A DNA stretch of 64,000 nucleotides from CAZNSX01 sp964575845 (lineage in GTDB: Bacteria > UBA8248 > CAZNSX01), in contig CAZNSX010000002.1 of the NCBI GenBank assembly GCA_964575845.1, forward strand, positions 434,001 to 498,000, in the 5' to 3' direction. Below are positions 34,685-43,332 of this stretch, piece after piece; the first letter of the stretch is position 1; every line of letters starts with the position of its first letter. The notes under the pieces were generated by a model. It was not told the DNA's origin, did no database searches, and was given only the letters and a program-made list of their open reading frames with translations. The translations under genes and the position numbers were made by a program.

Positions 34685-36961
34685 GTGGTCTTCTCAGAGG
34701 TGGGAAAAAGATATCCCAGGGCCGATGGCGAGGCCCTTGCTTTGGGGGAGGCCCTGTTTGTTGATGACATCCAGCTCCCGGGCATGCTTTACGGCCTGGT
34801 ATTGAGGGCTCCCTGCCCCCACGGCCGGATCCTTAAGGTGGATGCAAGGGGGGCCCTGGCTTCGCCCGGGGTCGCAGCAGTTCTCACGGCCGCGGATATT
34901 CCTAATAATGTCTTCGGCTCCTTCGTGGAGGACCAGCCCGTGCTGGCGGGAGACAGGGTCCGCTATCTGGGAGACCCCGTGGCGGCTGTCGCGGCCGAGA
35001 GCTTGGAAGAGGCCTCCCAGGCCCTGGAGAGGGTCGAGGTCGAGTATGAGGAGCTCCCAGCCGTCTTCGACCCGGAGGAAGCCCTCCTCTCCGATGCCCC
35101 CATCCTCCATGAGGGCTCCCCGGGAGGGAATCTTTGTTTCGAGCGCAACTTCACCAAGGGTAGCCCGGCTGAAGGCTTGAGGGAGGCCGACATCATCTTC
35201 GAGGGAAGCTATTCGACGCCGTGGGTCGAGCATGCTTCCCTTGAGACCCATATCTGTCTCGCACGGGCGGAGGCCGGGGGGCGGCTCACCCTCTGGGCCT
35301 CCACCCAGCGACCTTTTATCATTCGGTCAGACCTGGCCAGGGTGCTCCGGCTTCCGATGGAGAAGATCAGGGTCATCACGCACGCCGTGGGGGCAGGCTT
35401 CGGCGGAAAGCACAGGGTGACTATTGAACCCCTCGCCGCCCTCTTTGCCCTCAGAACGGGTCGCCCGGTTAAGATGGCCTTCTCGCGAGAGGAGGAGTTT
35501 ACAGCTTCAACCGTCCGTCACCCCTTCAGGATGAATTTCCGCACCGGCGTGAGGCGCGACGGGACCATCACGGCGAGAGAGGTGAGGATTCTTGCCGATT
35601 CGGGTGCCTACTGCTCCTGGGGGGCTTCCACTGTGACGAGGGCGGGGATCGTCGCCGTGGGTCCTTATGACATCCCTCACGTGGGGGTGAACGTCAGGCT
35701 CGTCTATACCAATAACCCTGTGGGAGGGGCTGTGAGAGGCCTCGGCGTGCCTCAGGCTGCCTTTGGGAATGAGAGCCACACCGACACCATTGCGAGGGAG
35801 CTGGGGCTTGACCCGCTGAAATTCAGGCTAAAGAATGCCCTCAAGAAAGGTGATACCAATACCACAGGCCAGAGGCTTGGGAGCTTGGGCTTTAGGGAGA
35901 CCCTTGAGAGGGCGGGCGAGGCCTCGGGCTGGGGCAAACCTTTGAGAAAGAGCCCTCATCCCTCAAAAAGCCGGGGGCGGGGGGTGGCTTCCATGCTCTA
36001 TGGCATCGGCTACACGGCAAGCTCTCCGCCAGCTGCGGCCATCACCAGGATGGATGAGGACGGGACCGTCATGATCTTTTCCGGAGCAGTGGACGCCGGG
36101 CAGGGCGCGAGCCGGGCCCTGGCCCAGATAGCAGCCGAGGAGCTAGGGATAGAGGTCGAGCACGTGGGCCTCGTGATGGGTGATACAGGCGCGACCCCCT
36201 ATGATCAGGGAAGCAGCGCAAGCCGTGTCACCCATGATTGCGGAAATGCCGTAAGAGCCGCTGCCTCTGAGCTAAGGGCAAAACTTCTCTCCACCGCAAG
36301 CGACCTTCTTGAAGCCTCAACCAGAGACCTTACCCTCCGTGATGGAAGGATCTTTGTCAGGGGTGCTCCCGGCCGGTCACTCTCCATCGGTGAGGTGGCC
36401 TCGGAGAGCCAGCGCAGTGGAGTCCCCCTCATTGCCTCCGGAAGCTACAGGCCTGAGGTCACCCCTCTTGACCCGGAGACGGGAGCGGGGAGCCCCTACA
36501 GTTGCTACGTGTGCGCCACTCAGGTGGCGGAGGTTGAGGTGGACAGAGAAACAGGGGAGGTCAGAGTGCTCAGGATTGTGGCCGCCCACGATGTGGGGAC
36601 TGCCATAAATCCCATGGCGGTGGAAGGCCAGGTGGAGGGAGGGGTGAGCCAGGGTCTGGGGTTTGCCCTCATGGAAGAAATAGTAGCGGAGAAGGGGGAG
36701 GTAGTTAATCCCGACTTCACCAACTATTTGCTACCCACGGCCGTAGACCTTCCCGAAAGAGTAGAGCACTTCATAGTGGAAACCTTCGAGGAGGGGGGAC
36801 CCTTTGGAGCCAAGGGGGTAGGTGAGCCCGCCCTCATCCCCACGGCTCCCGCTATTTGCAATGCCGTCTGCGATGCACTGGGGATAAGGATAACCTCCCT
36901 TCCCCTAACGCCCGACAAGATCCTCAGCCTTTTGAGAAGAGAGAAGAGAGGGGAGCTATAG
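34685..36961 (+). CDS. Xanthine dehydrogenase family molybdopterin-binding subunit (solitary)
   Basis: 758 aa large subunit of the aldehyde oxidase/xanthine dehydrogenase/CO dehydrogenase family. N-terminal substrate-channel domain (DIQLPGMLYGLVLRAPCPHG), Moco-binding GAGFGGKHRV, VRGLGVPQAAF, DAGQGASRALAQIA, QGSSASRVTHD and the catalytic Glu in GAKGVGEPALIP. Hydroxylates an aldehyde or heterocycle using water. The FAD (CoxM) and [2Fe-2S] (CoxS) partners that normally adjoin it are absent on both sides. GTG start with GGGGGA nine bases upstream. Its 3' 238 bases overlap a convergent gene. Confidence 0.93.
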   Translation: MVFSEVGKRYPRADGEALALGEALFVDDIQLPGMLYGLVLRAPCPHGRILKVDARGALASPGVAAVLTAADIPNNVFGSFVEDQPVLAGDRVRYLGDPVAAVAAESLEEASQALERVEVEYEELPAVFDPEEALLSDAPILHEGSPGGNLCFERNFTKGSPAEGLREADIIFEGSYSTPWVEHASLETHICLARAEAGGRLTLWASTQRPFIIRSDLARVLRLPMEKIRVITHAVGAGFGGKHRVTIEPLAALFALRTGRPVKMAFSREEEFTASTVRHPFRMNFRTGVRRDGTITAREVRILADSGAYCSWGASTVTRAGIVAVGPYDIPHVGVNVRLVYTNNPVGGAVRGLGVPQAAFGNESHTDTIARELGLDPLKFRLKNALKKGDTNTTGQRLGSLGFRETLERAGEASGWGKPLRKSPHPSKSRGRGVASMLYGIGYTASSPPAAAITRMDEDGTVMIFSGAVDAGQGASRALAQIAAEELGIEVEHVGLVMGDTGATPYDQGSSASRVTHDCGNAVRAAASELRAKLLSTASDLLEASTRDLTLRDGRIFVRGAPGRSLSIGEVASESQRSGVPLIASGSYRPEVTPLDPETGAGSPYSCYVCATQVAEVEVDRETGEVRVLRIVAAHDVGTAINPMAVEGQVEGGVSQGLGFALMEEIVAEKGEVVNPDFTNYLLPTAVDLPERVEHFIVETFEEGGPFGAKGVGEPALIPTAPAICNAVCDALGIRITSLPLTPDKILSLLRREKRGEL

Positions 36962-37857
36962 GGGCTCGCCTCCCTTTCCAGCCCAGCCATCTTCTGAAAG
37001 ATGGTTATGACGGAGGAGGAATCTATCCCCTCCTGTCCATGGGCCAAGGCTGCCACATAGAGCTGATGCATAAGGGCCGTCAGCGGAAGGGGGACAGCCA
37101 GCTCCTTTCCTAAACGGAGGATGAGCTCTATGTCCTTGAAGTAATTCTTGAGCATCCCCTCCTTGGGCTCGAAGCGCCCCTCCGCCATCAAGGGGCCCTT
37201 TGCCCGCAGGACCCTGGAGTCGGCGGCGCCTGCGCCAAGCACATCCAGCAGGAGCCCGGGCTCAATGCCCGACTTGAGCCCCAGGGTAAGACCCTCGGCC
37301 AGGGCCGTGCGGTTCAGGCCCATGACCAGATTTACGATGAGTTTCATGGTGGCTCCGGCTCCGCTCTCACCGACGTATATGGATCGTCGAGCGAAGGCCT
37401 CGAACACGGGAAGGCACCTCTCGTAGACCTCCCTCCTGCCGCCCACCATGACGGCCAGATCCCCAGCTTCGGCCATGCTTCCGGTTCCGCTCAGAGGGGC
37501 ATCCAGAAAGGAAATACCCCGGCCGCCGAGCTCCCGGGCCAATCTTACCGATACCGCCGGGTCGGCCGTGGTGGTATCTATCAGGACAAGCTCTTCTTTG
37601 GCCCCCTCCAGGATGCCCCTCCTCCCGAAGACCACCTCTTCAACCACCTGCGAGATCGGAAGGGAGGTCAGGATAATATCGGAACTCTTTGCGACCTCAG
37701 CCGGAGAGGCGGCTACCCTTGCGCCAAGAGCCTCTATGGCCCTTGCCCTTTCTCCCAGCAGGTCGTGGCCGGTCAGCCTGAACCCTGCTCTCAGCAGATG
37801 AGAGGCTATGGGCCCTCCCATGATGCCGAGGCCGATAAAGCCGATAGATGCCTTCAT
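36724..37857 (-). CDS. 3-hydroxyisobutyrate dehydrogenase family protein with antisense C-terminal extension
   Basis: 377 aa. Residues 1-295 form a standard beta-hydroxyacid dehydrogenase: GFIGLGIMGGPIASH, DAPLSGTGSMAEAGDLAVM, and ATMKLIVN with the catalytic Lys. The family normally ends near residue 300. Here the frame continues about 75 residues, all antisense to the molybdenum hydroxylase gene (238-base overlap), and that tail is low in recognisable motifs. Either a stop was lost, or the overlap is a real extension. Substrate not determinable; a second paralogue lies at 13.3 kb. Confidence 0.85.
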   Translation of the reverse strand: MKASIGFIGLGIMGGPIASHLLRAGFRLTGHDLLGERARAIEALGARVAASPAEVAKSSDIILTSLPISQVVEEVVFGRRGILEGAKEELVLIDTTTADPAVSVRLARELGGRGISFLDAPLSGTGSMAEAGDLAVMVGGRREVYERCLPVFEAFARRSIYVGESGAGATMKLIVNLVMGLNRTALAEGLTLGLKSGIEPGLLLDVLGAGAADSRVLRAKGPLMAEGRFEPKEGMLKNYFKDIELILRLGKELAVPLPLTALMHQLYVAALAHGQEGIDSSSVITIFQKMAGLEREASPYSSPLFSLLKRLRILSGVRGREVILIPSASQTALQIAGAVGMRAGSPTPLAPKGPPSSKVSTMKCSTLSGRSTAVGSK

Positions 37858-37992
37858 ACCCTTCTCCCAGAAAGTGGCCGATCTCGCATTGCCACAGAAT
37901 ATCCCGAAGAATTCTAAAGATTGCTGCGACCTTATTTCAAATGAAATCGCACCGGCGAGAAGTTCAGTCGGGGGCGGCGAGCCATGAATCTA

Positions 37993-38020
37993 TTGATATT
38001 TCAAAAGCAATAGATAACAA
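37993..38020 (+). promoter_or_regulatory. Candidate promoter for the dicarboxylate-type catabolic operon
   Basis: TTGATA, 16-base spacer, TAACAA within an AT-rich part of the divergent gap 37858-38059. The predicted start lies about 30 bases before the acyl-CoA dehydrogenase ATG. Confidence 0.35.
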
Positions 38021-38059
38021 TAAAGATGTCCGTTAACTCAGCAGGGGAGAGGATCAGCC

Positions 38060-39205
38060 ATGGATTTCAGGTTTACAGAACGTCAGGAGATGCTGAGGAG
38101 CGCGCTACGGGAGCTTGTGAAAAGGCACTGCCCCAGGGAGTACGTGAGGGAGTGCGATGAACTCAGGAAGCCCCCCTGGGAGAGCTACAAGGCCCTGGCT
38201 GATGGCGGGTGGTTCGGGCTCGGCATTCCGGAGGAGTACGGCGGCATGGGGGGCGACGCAATCGAGCTCGCCATACTTCTGGAAGAGGTGGGAAAGGGGC
38301 ACCTGGACCTCGCGCTCTGGGCTTTCCGGGTTGTCTGCTATGGCGGCGTGGCAATATTAGAGGATGGCGCCGAGGAGCAGAGGAGCTTTTTTCTGCCCCA
38401 GGTGGCCAAGGGGGACTGCATCTTCTGCTTTGGCCTGACAGAACCCGAAGCCGGCTCGGATGCCGCGGCCATAACCACAACCGCCGTTGCCGATGGCGAC
38501 CATTTCATCATAAACGGCCAGAAGTGCTTCACCTCCGGTTTCGACATAAGCCATTATGCGCTCTTGGCCACCCGGACGGATAAGACTGTCAAAAAGCACA
38601 AGGGCATTACCAATTTCATCGTGGATTGTAAGAGCCCGGGCATAAATTCTCAGAAGATCGAATGCCTTGGCCACCGCTCGGTGCCCACGAGCCGGCTTTA
38701 CCTGGATAACGTCCGTGTCCCCCGCGAACGGATGCTGGGCGGTTTGAATGAGGGCTGGGAGGGCATACTCAAATATTTAACCTTCGAGCGCCTCTGTCTC
38801 TCGGCCGCACGCACGGGGGCCGCCGAGGCCGCGCTCGAGGATGCCGTCGAGTATGCAAAGGAGCGAAAGCAGTTCGGGCGGCCCATCGGAAGCTTCCAAG
38901 CTGTATCCCACAAACTGGCCGATATGAAGATGATGGTGGAGGTCTCAAGGATCCTCGTCTACCGTTTTGGCTGGTTGGTCAAGGAGGGCCTTTCCGGCCT
39001 CATGGAGGCGGCCATCCTAAAGCTCTATACGGCTGAGGCTTATAAGACCGTGGCGGACCTGGGCCTACAGGTTATGGGAGGCTATGGCTACGCCATGGAG
39101 TATGATATGCAGCGCCACTTCAGGGACTCCCGCCTGGGCACGATCGGAGGCGGGACCTCGGAGATCCAGCGTAACATCATCGCCAGGGTCCTGGGCCTGG
39201 GCTAG
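38060..39205 (+). CDS. Acyl-CoA dehydrogenase
   Basis: 381 aa. FGLTEPEAGSDAAAITT, FIINGQKCFTSGFD, RVPRERMLGGLNEGW, ERKQFGRPIGSFQAV, GGYGYAMEYDMQRHFRD (catalytic Glu region) and GGGTSEIQRNIIARVLG. Typical short/medium-chain enzyme. It opens an eight-gene plus-strand run with two MaoC halves, a CoA-transferase and a CitE-like lyase, so it may make the 2-enoyl-CoA that the MaoC proteins hydrate (inference). Confidence 0.92.
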   Translation: MDFRFTERQEMLRSALRELVKRHCPREYVRECDELRKPPWESYKALADGGWFGLGIPEEYGGMGGDAIELAILLEEVGKGHLDLALWAFRVVCYGGVAILEDGAEEQRSFFLPQVAKGDCIFCFGLTEPEAGSDAAAITTTAVADGDHFIINGQKCFTSGFDISHYALLATRTDKTVKKHKGITNFIVDCKSPGINSQKIECLGHRSVPTSRLYLDNVRVPRERMLGGLNEGWEGILKYLTFERLCLSAARTGAAEAALEDAVEYAKERKQFGRPIGSFQAVSHKLADMKMMVEVSRILVYRFGWLVKEGLSGLMEAAILKLYTAEAYKTVADLGLQVMGGYGYAMEYDMQRHFRDSRLGTIGGGTSEIQRNIIARVLGLG

Positions 39206-39296
39206 GGTGAGGGAGATTTCCCTTGACGAAGCTCCTTTGATGATGATATGAAAATCTACAATCCACAGCGTTTTGCCAGGGCAAGGAGGAAGCACC

Positions 39297-39761
39297 GTGG
39301 TTGAGAAAAGCGCCCTGGGAAGGGAATTTCCTCCCTTTGAGTTTCCCGTCGAGCGGGGAAAGATAAAGGAATTCGCCCGCGCCCTGGGCGAGACTAATCT
39401 CATATATTACGACCGGGATTACGCGCGAGCTCAGGGATTTCCTGACGTGATCGCCCCTCCAACCTTCACCCGGAATTTCCACCATGAAGAGCCCCAGCAC
39501 GCCGAGCTTCTGAAGGAGCTGGTCATTGACAACAGGAGAGTGCTGCACGGAGAACAAGAATTTATCTACTACAAGCCCCTTGTCGCTGGGGACCTGCTTA
39601 CAGGGCAGACGCGGGTTGCCGAGATAAAGGAGAGGGAGGGAAGGCGGGGCGGCACCATGACCTTCGTCATCTTGGAGACGACCTTCAAGAATGGGGCGGG
39701 CGAAGTGGTGCAGGTAGTGCGCCGGACCCTGATCGAAACGGACCAGGTTGTTAAGGACTAG
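39297..39761 (+). CDS. MaoC-like (R)-hydratase, N-terminal half type
   Basis: 154 aa hot-dog domain, FAS1-dehydratase-region type. EFARALGETNLIYYDRDYARAQGFPDVIAPPTF and a C-terminal GEVVQVVRRTLIE strand. On its own such a domain usually lacks the catalytic Asp/His and pairs with a second MaoC protein, here the next gene ten bases on. GTG at 39297 has AAGGAGGA six bases upstream. Likely subunit of an enoyl-CoA hydratase. Confidence 0.87.
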   Translation: MVEKSALGREFPPFEFPVERGKIKEFARALGETNLIYYDRDYARAQGFPDVIAPPTFTRNFHHEEPQHAELLKELVIDNRRVLHGEQEFIYYKPLVAGDLLTGQTRVAEIKEREGRRGGTMTFVILETTFKNGAGEVVQVVRRTLIETDQVVKD

Positions 39762-39770
39762 GGGGCGACC

Positions 39771-40199
39771 GTGGGGAAGAAAGGACCTTATTTTGAGGAG
39801 CTGGAAGTTGGGTCCGAGTACATGCTTAGGGAAGGTCCCCTGACCCGCACTCATTTAGTCAAGTACGCGGGCGCGGCCGGGGATTTTAACCCCAACCACC
39901 ACGACGAGATCTATGCCATCAGGTCGGGCAACGAGCGGGTCTTCGCCATGGGGATGCTTCAGGGGGGATACCTCAGCCGCATGCTCACCGACTGGCTGGG
40001 AGATGGGAGGCTCCGCCGCTATAAGATCCGCTTCACCGCAAGGGCCTGGCCCGGCGACATGGTTATCTGCAAGGGAAAGGTTACTCGGAAATTTTCCGAG
40101 GGGGGCGAGAATCTGGTGGAGTGCGAGGTTGTGGCCGAGAACCAGCACGGAGAGAGCCTCATTACCGGCACGGCAACCGCCGCGCTGCCGAAAAGATAG
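39771..40199 (+). CDS. MaoC-like dehydratase, catalytic half type
   Basis: 142 aa hot-dog hydratase. The catalytic motif is AGDFNPNHHDEIYA (Asp and His) with FAMGMLQGGYLSRMLTDW. GTG start. With the previous protein it probably builds a heteromeric (R)-specific enoyl-CoA hydratase, like the two-domain mesaconyl-CoA or itaconyl-CoA hydratases. Sixty-seven bases separate it from the CoA-transferase. Confidence 0.88.
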   Translation: MGKKGPYFEELEVGSEYMLREGPLTRTHLVKYAGAAGDFNPNHHDEIYAIRSGNERVFAMGMLQGGYLSRMLTDWLGDGRLRRYKIRFTARAWPGDMVICKGKVTRKFSEGGENLVECEVVAENQHGESLITGTATAALPKR

Positions 40200-40266
40200 T
40201 CCCATTTAGGTTGGCTGACGCCCCGTCTTCTCATCCCTGAGCCATAATCCTTGGGGCAGAAAAAAA

Positions 40267-41457
40267 ATGGATTTACCCCTTTTTGGCATTCGTGTGATCG
40301 AGCTCGGTCAGGTGATAGCCGGCACCTACGGCAACATGATCCTGGCGGACCTGGGTGCCGAGGTCATCAAAGTTGAACCACCCCGGGGAGACATGGGCAG
40401 GAGCAATGCCGTGGCTTACCTTAGGGGCGAGAGCGGCCTCTACTTAGCGCTGAATCGGAACAAGAAAAGCGTTGGTATCGACCTTAAAAAGGAGGAAGGG
40501 CTGGAGGTCTTCTACGAGCTGGTCCGCTCCTCGGACGTGGTCGCTGACAACTTCAGGCCCGGGGTCCTGGAGAGGCTTAAGGTGGACTATGAGCACCTCA
40601 AGGTTATAAACCCTCGGGTCATTTCCTGCTCTATCACGGGCTTCGGCAAGACGGGGCCCCTGAGGGACGTGCCTTCCTTTGACCTAATCCATCAAGCCTT
40701 TAGCGGCCACATGAGCATTACGGGCGAGCCCGGCCGCCCGCCTGTCAGGGCCGGAATACCTCTGGCTGACCTCACAGCCGCTACGTTCTCGGCCAAGGGC
40801 ATCATGGCGGCCCTGCTTGCCCGGGAGAGGACGGGAAAGGGTCAGAGGGTTGAAATTTCCATGTTCGACGTGCAGGTCGCCATGCTCAACTATACGGCCG
40901 CCATGTACCTCAGCAACGGAGAGCTCCCAGATCCTCCCGGCTCGGCCCATGAGTACATGGTTCCCTACCAGGCCTTTAAGACCAAGGACATTTACATCGT
41001 CGTGGCCCCTCGGGAGGAAGGCTTCTGGCGGAAGATGTGCGAGGCGATGGGCCTTCCGCACCTGGTCGATGACCCGAGATTTGAGACCAACCTCAAGCGG
41101 ATTGAGAACAGGGGGGAGCTGATCCCTATCCTGCAGGAAGTCTTTATCACTAAGGGGAGTGAGGAGTGGCTTCGTATCTTCAGCGAGGCGGGAGTGCCGG
41201 CTGCCCCTGTGAACACCCTTGACCGGGCTCTCGAACCCACCCGGCTCAAAGAGCGGGGGATGCTGATTGAATTTGAATATTCCGGCATAGGGCGGGTGCG
41301 GGTTGTGGGAAACCCCATCAAGCTCCCGGATAGCTCTCCCACACCTGAGAATCCTCCTCCCACGATGGGCCAGCATACAGATGAAGTCTTGGAGAAGATT
41401 CTGGGATATCCCCCAGAGCGGAGGGATAGCCTGAGAGCTGCCGGGGTCATATTCTAG
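40267..41457 (+). CDS. Class III CoA-transferase (CaiB/BaiF)
   Basis: 396 aa. VIELGQVIAGTYGNMILADLGAEVIKVE at the N-terminus, NRNKKSVGIDLK, and the catalytic Asp in PLADLTAATFSAKG. Moves CoA between carboxylic acids, often from succinyl-CoA. In this operon it could activate the imported acid or shift CoA between carboxylates, as Mct does in mesaconate metabolism (inference). Ribosome site weak, with a run of A before the ATG. Confidence 0.92.
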   Translation: MDLPLFGIRVIELGQVIAGTYGNMILADLGAEVIKVEPPRGDMGRSNAVAYLRGESGLYLALNRNKKSVGIDLKKEEGLEVFYELVRSSDVVADNFRPGVLERLKVDYEHLKVINPRVISCSITGFGKTGPLRDVPSFDLIHQAFSGHMSITGEPGRPPVRAGIPLADLTAATFSAKGIMAALLARERTGKGQRVEISMFDVQVAMLNYTAAMYLSNGELPDPPGSAHEYMVPYQAFKTKDIYIVVAPREEGFWRKMCEAMGLPHLVDDPRFETNLKRIENRGELIPILQEVFITKGSEEWLRIFSEAGVPAAPVNTLDRALEPTRLKERGMLIEFEYSGIGRVRVVGNPIKLPDSSPTPENPPPTMGQHTDEVLEKILGYPPERRDSLRAAGVIF

Positions 41458-41468
41458 GTGAGGCGGAG

Positions 41469-42347
41469 ATGAAACCCCTGAGGAGCCTTCTGTTCACACC
41501 TGGCAACAAGCCCAAGATGATGGAGAAGGCCCCGACCTATGGCGCCGATGGCATCATCCTGGACCTGGAGGACTCGGTTCCTCTTTCTGAGAAGGAGGAA
41601 GCCAGGCCCATGGTCCGAGAGGCCCTGGAGAAGCTCAAGGGCCATAACGTCTTCGCGCGGGTGAACGGCATGGGAACTGGCCTAACCGAGGGCGACCTGG
41701 AAGCTGTGATTTCTGAGCCCCTCTCGGGGGTCATCTTGCCCAAGGCAGAATCGGCAGAAGCCGTGAGGGAACTCGATGGACTCATGGCGGGGCTGGAGCA
41801 GGAGCGAGGCCTCGAGAGGGGGCGGGTGGAGCTGATTCCTTTCATCGAGAGCGTCCGGGGTGTCCACTGGGTATATGAGATCCTCACGGCTGTGGAGCGG
41901 GTGGGGTCTGTCGCCTTCGGCAGTGCAGAGGATGGAGACCTCGTGGCCGACCTGGGCTGCATTTGGGGCCCCGAGGGTACCTCCCTTCTCTACGCCCGGT
42001 CAAAGGTTGTTCTTGAAGCCAGGGTTGCGGGAATCGATTATCCTCTCGATGGGGTTTACCTCAATCTGGCCGATGATGAGGGGCTGGTAAGGGAGACGAG
42101 GCTTGCGCGGAGCCTCGGGTACACGGGAAAGACCGTTATCCACCCCAAGCAGGTGGGTCCCGTTAACCAGATCTTTACGCCCGCCAAGGAGGAGGTGGAA
42201 TATTTTAGGGAGGTGATCGAGGCCTTCGAGAAGGCCGAGGCCGAGGGTTCTGCGGCCATCTCTCTCAAGGGGAGGATGATAGATTATGCTATTGTTGCCA
42301 GAGCCAGGCGGGTGCTGGCCCTGGCCGAGGCCATTGAGGCCCTTTAA
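41469..42347 (+). CDS. HpcH/HpaI-CitE family acyl-CoA lyase
   Basis: 292 aa TIM barrel: RSLLFTPGN, LDLEDSVP, FARVNG (catalytic Arg), LPKAESAEAV, IESVRG (metal Glu), AFGSAEDGDLVADLG (metal Asp) and GYTGKTVIHPKQV. It matches CitE-like, malyl-CoA, beta-methylmalyl-CoA and citramalyl-CoA lyases. No citrate lyase alpha or gamma genes are present, so it is a stand-alone CoA-ester lyase. Directly follows the CoA-transferase. Confidence 0.9.
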   Translation: MKPLRSLLFTPGNKPKMMEKAPTYGADGIILDLEDSVPLSEKEEARPMVREALEKLKGHNVFARVNGMGTGLTEGDLEAVISEPLSGVILPKAESAEAVRELDGLMAGLEQERGLERGRVELIPFIESVRGVHWVYEILTAVERVGSVAFGSAEDGDLVADLGCIWGPEGTSLLYARSKVVLEARVAGIDYPLDGVYLNLADDEGLVRETRLARSLGYTGKTVIHPKQVGPVNQIFTPAKEEVEYFREVIEAFEKAEAEGSAAISLKGRMIDYAIVARARRVLALAEAIEAL

Positions 42348-42391
42348 GGAAGCGGGGGCTAAGGGCCCCGGTTCTTAGGAGGATTACAGGC

Positions 42392-43210
42392 ATGACGCTT
42401 CGCATATGGTGGCAGAGCAGTACTCCTGTCCATGAACCCCACCTCGCCAGCTACCGAAAGGCACTCACCGAACATCTGGAGTCGGTAAAGAGAGAGGACG
42501 TCGAGATTTCAATAAACGGCGTTGATCGAGGCTCCCTGGCCCTTGACTTCAACGCCACCGTCCAGCTCAACAGCTTTGCGCCGGGAGGCGTGCTCGACAA
42601 GATCCTCCGGGCCGAGCGCGAAGGCTTTGACGGGGTGGCCATAGGGTGCTTCCTGGACCCGGCCATGCAGGAGGCGAGGGAGCTGGTCAACATACCCGTC
42701 TTCGGCCTCGGCGAGACCTCCATGCACCTGGCCTGCATGCTGGGCGAGAGGTTCTCGGGCGTTGCCTTCGCCGACAAGCAGGCCCAGTACTATGACCGAA
42801 AGGCCAGAGAGTATGGGCTCGGGGGTAGGCTTGTGCCCTTCGAGAGCCTGGGGATAGACCTGGCCGAAGTTCAGAAAGGTTTCGAGGACCCTGAGGTCAT
42901 CCGCCGCCCCTTCATCGAGGCCTGTCACCGGGCCATCGAGAAGGGGGCGGAGGTGATACTGCCCGCCTGTGCCTGCGTGAACGCCATCGTTTACAGGGAG
43001 GGCTTAACCGAGATAGAGGGCGTCATGGTGCTGGACATCAACGCTCTTCTTCTCAAGATAGCCGAGGCCATGGCGGACCTTTACAAGCAGACGGGTGCCG
43101 TCAGGAGCCGCCGGCTCCTTTTTGCCTCCCCGCCCGCGGTTCTGCTGGAAGATCTCGCGGCCACCTACAGGCTGGGGGGCGAGCGGGCCGGAGTTGCCCG
43201 AGGCGCCTGA
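42392..43210 (+). CDS. Asp/Glu/hydantoin racemase family protein
   Basis: 272 aa with two putative catalytic Cys regions, VAIGCFLDPAMQEARELV and ILPACACVNAIVYREG, the layout of the Asp/Glu racemase superfamily (hydantoin racemase, maleate isomerase, AMDase). In this operon a racemase or cis-trans isomerase for a dicarboxylate fits. Because two HyuA/HyuB pairs lie 4 kb away, a hydantoin racemase is the alternative. AGGAGG before the ATG. Confidence 0.85.
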   Translation: MTLRIWWQSSTPVHEPHLASYRKALTEHLESVKREDVEISINGVDRGSLALDFNATVQLNSFAPGGVLDKILRAEREGFDGVAIGCFLDPAMQEARELVNIPVFGLGETSMHLACMLGERFSGVAFADKQAQYYDRKAREYGLGGRLVPFESLGIDLAEVQKGFEDPEVIRRPFIEACHRAIEKGAEVILPACACVNAIVYREGLTEIEGVMVLDINALLLKIAEAMADLYKQTGAVRSRRLLFASPPAVLLEDLAATYRLGGERAGVARGA

Positions 43211-43332
43211 GGGTAAGGGATTGCTTTTCAGATGGAAGGAGGTGGTCAATGGGGTGAAGCTGAGGTGATGGGGCCTGAGAAAATCTCAGATTCCGAACCA
43301 GAGTGTGGCTAAATGTAGGGGGAGGGTTAGTT

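Noticed and set aside
42351..42372. GC-rich imperfect hairpin between the lyase and racemase genes
   Set aside because: Needs a bulge and has no T-tract; too weak to list as a terminator.
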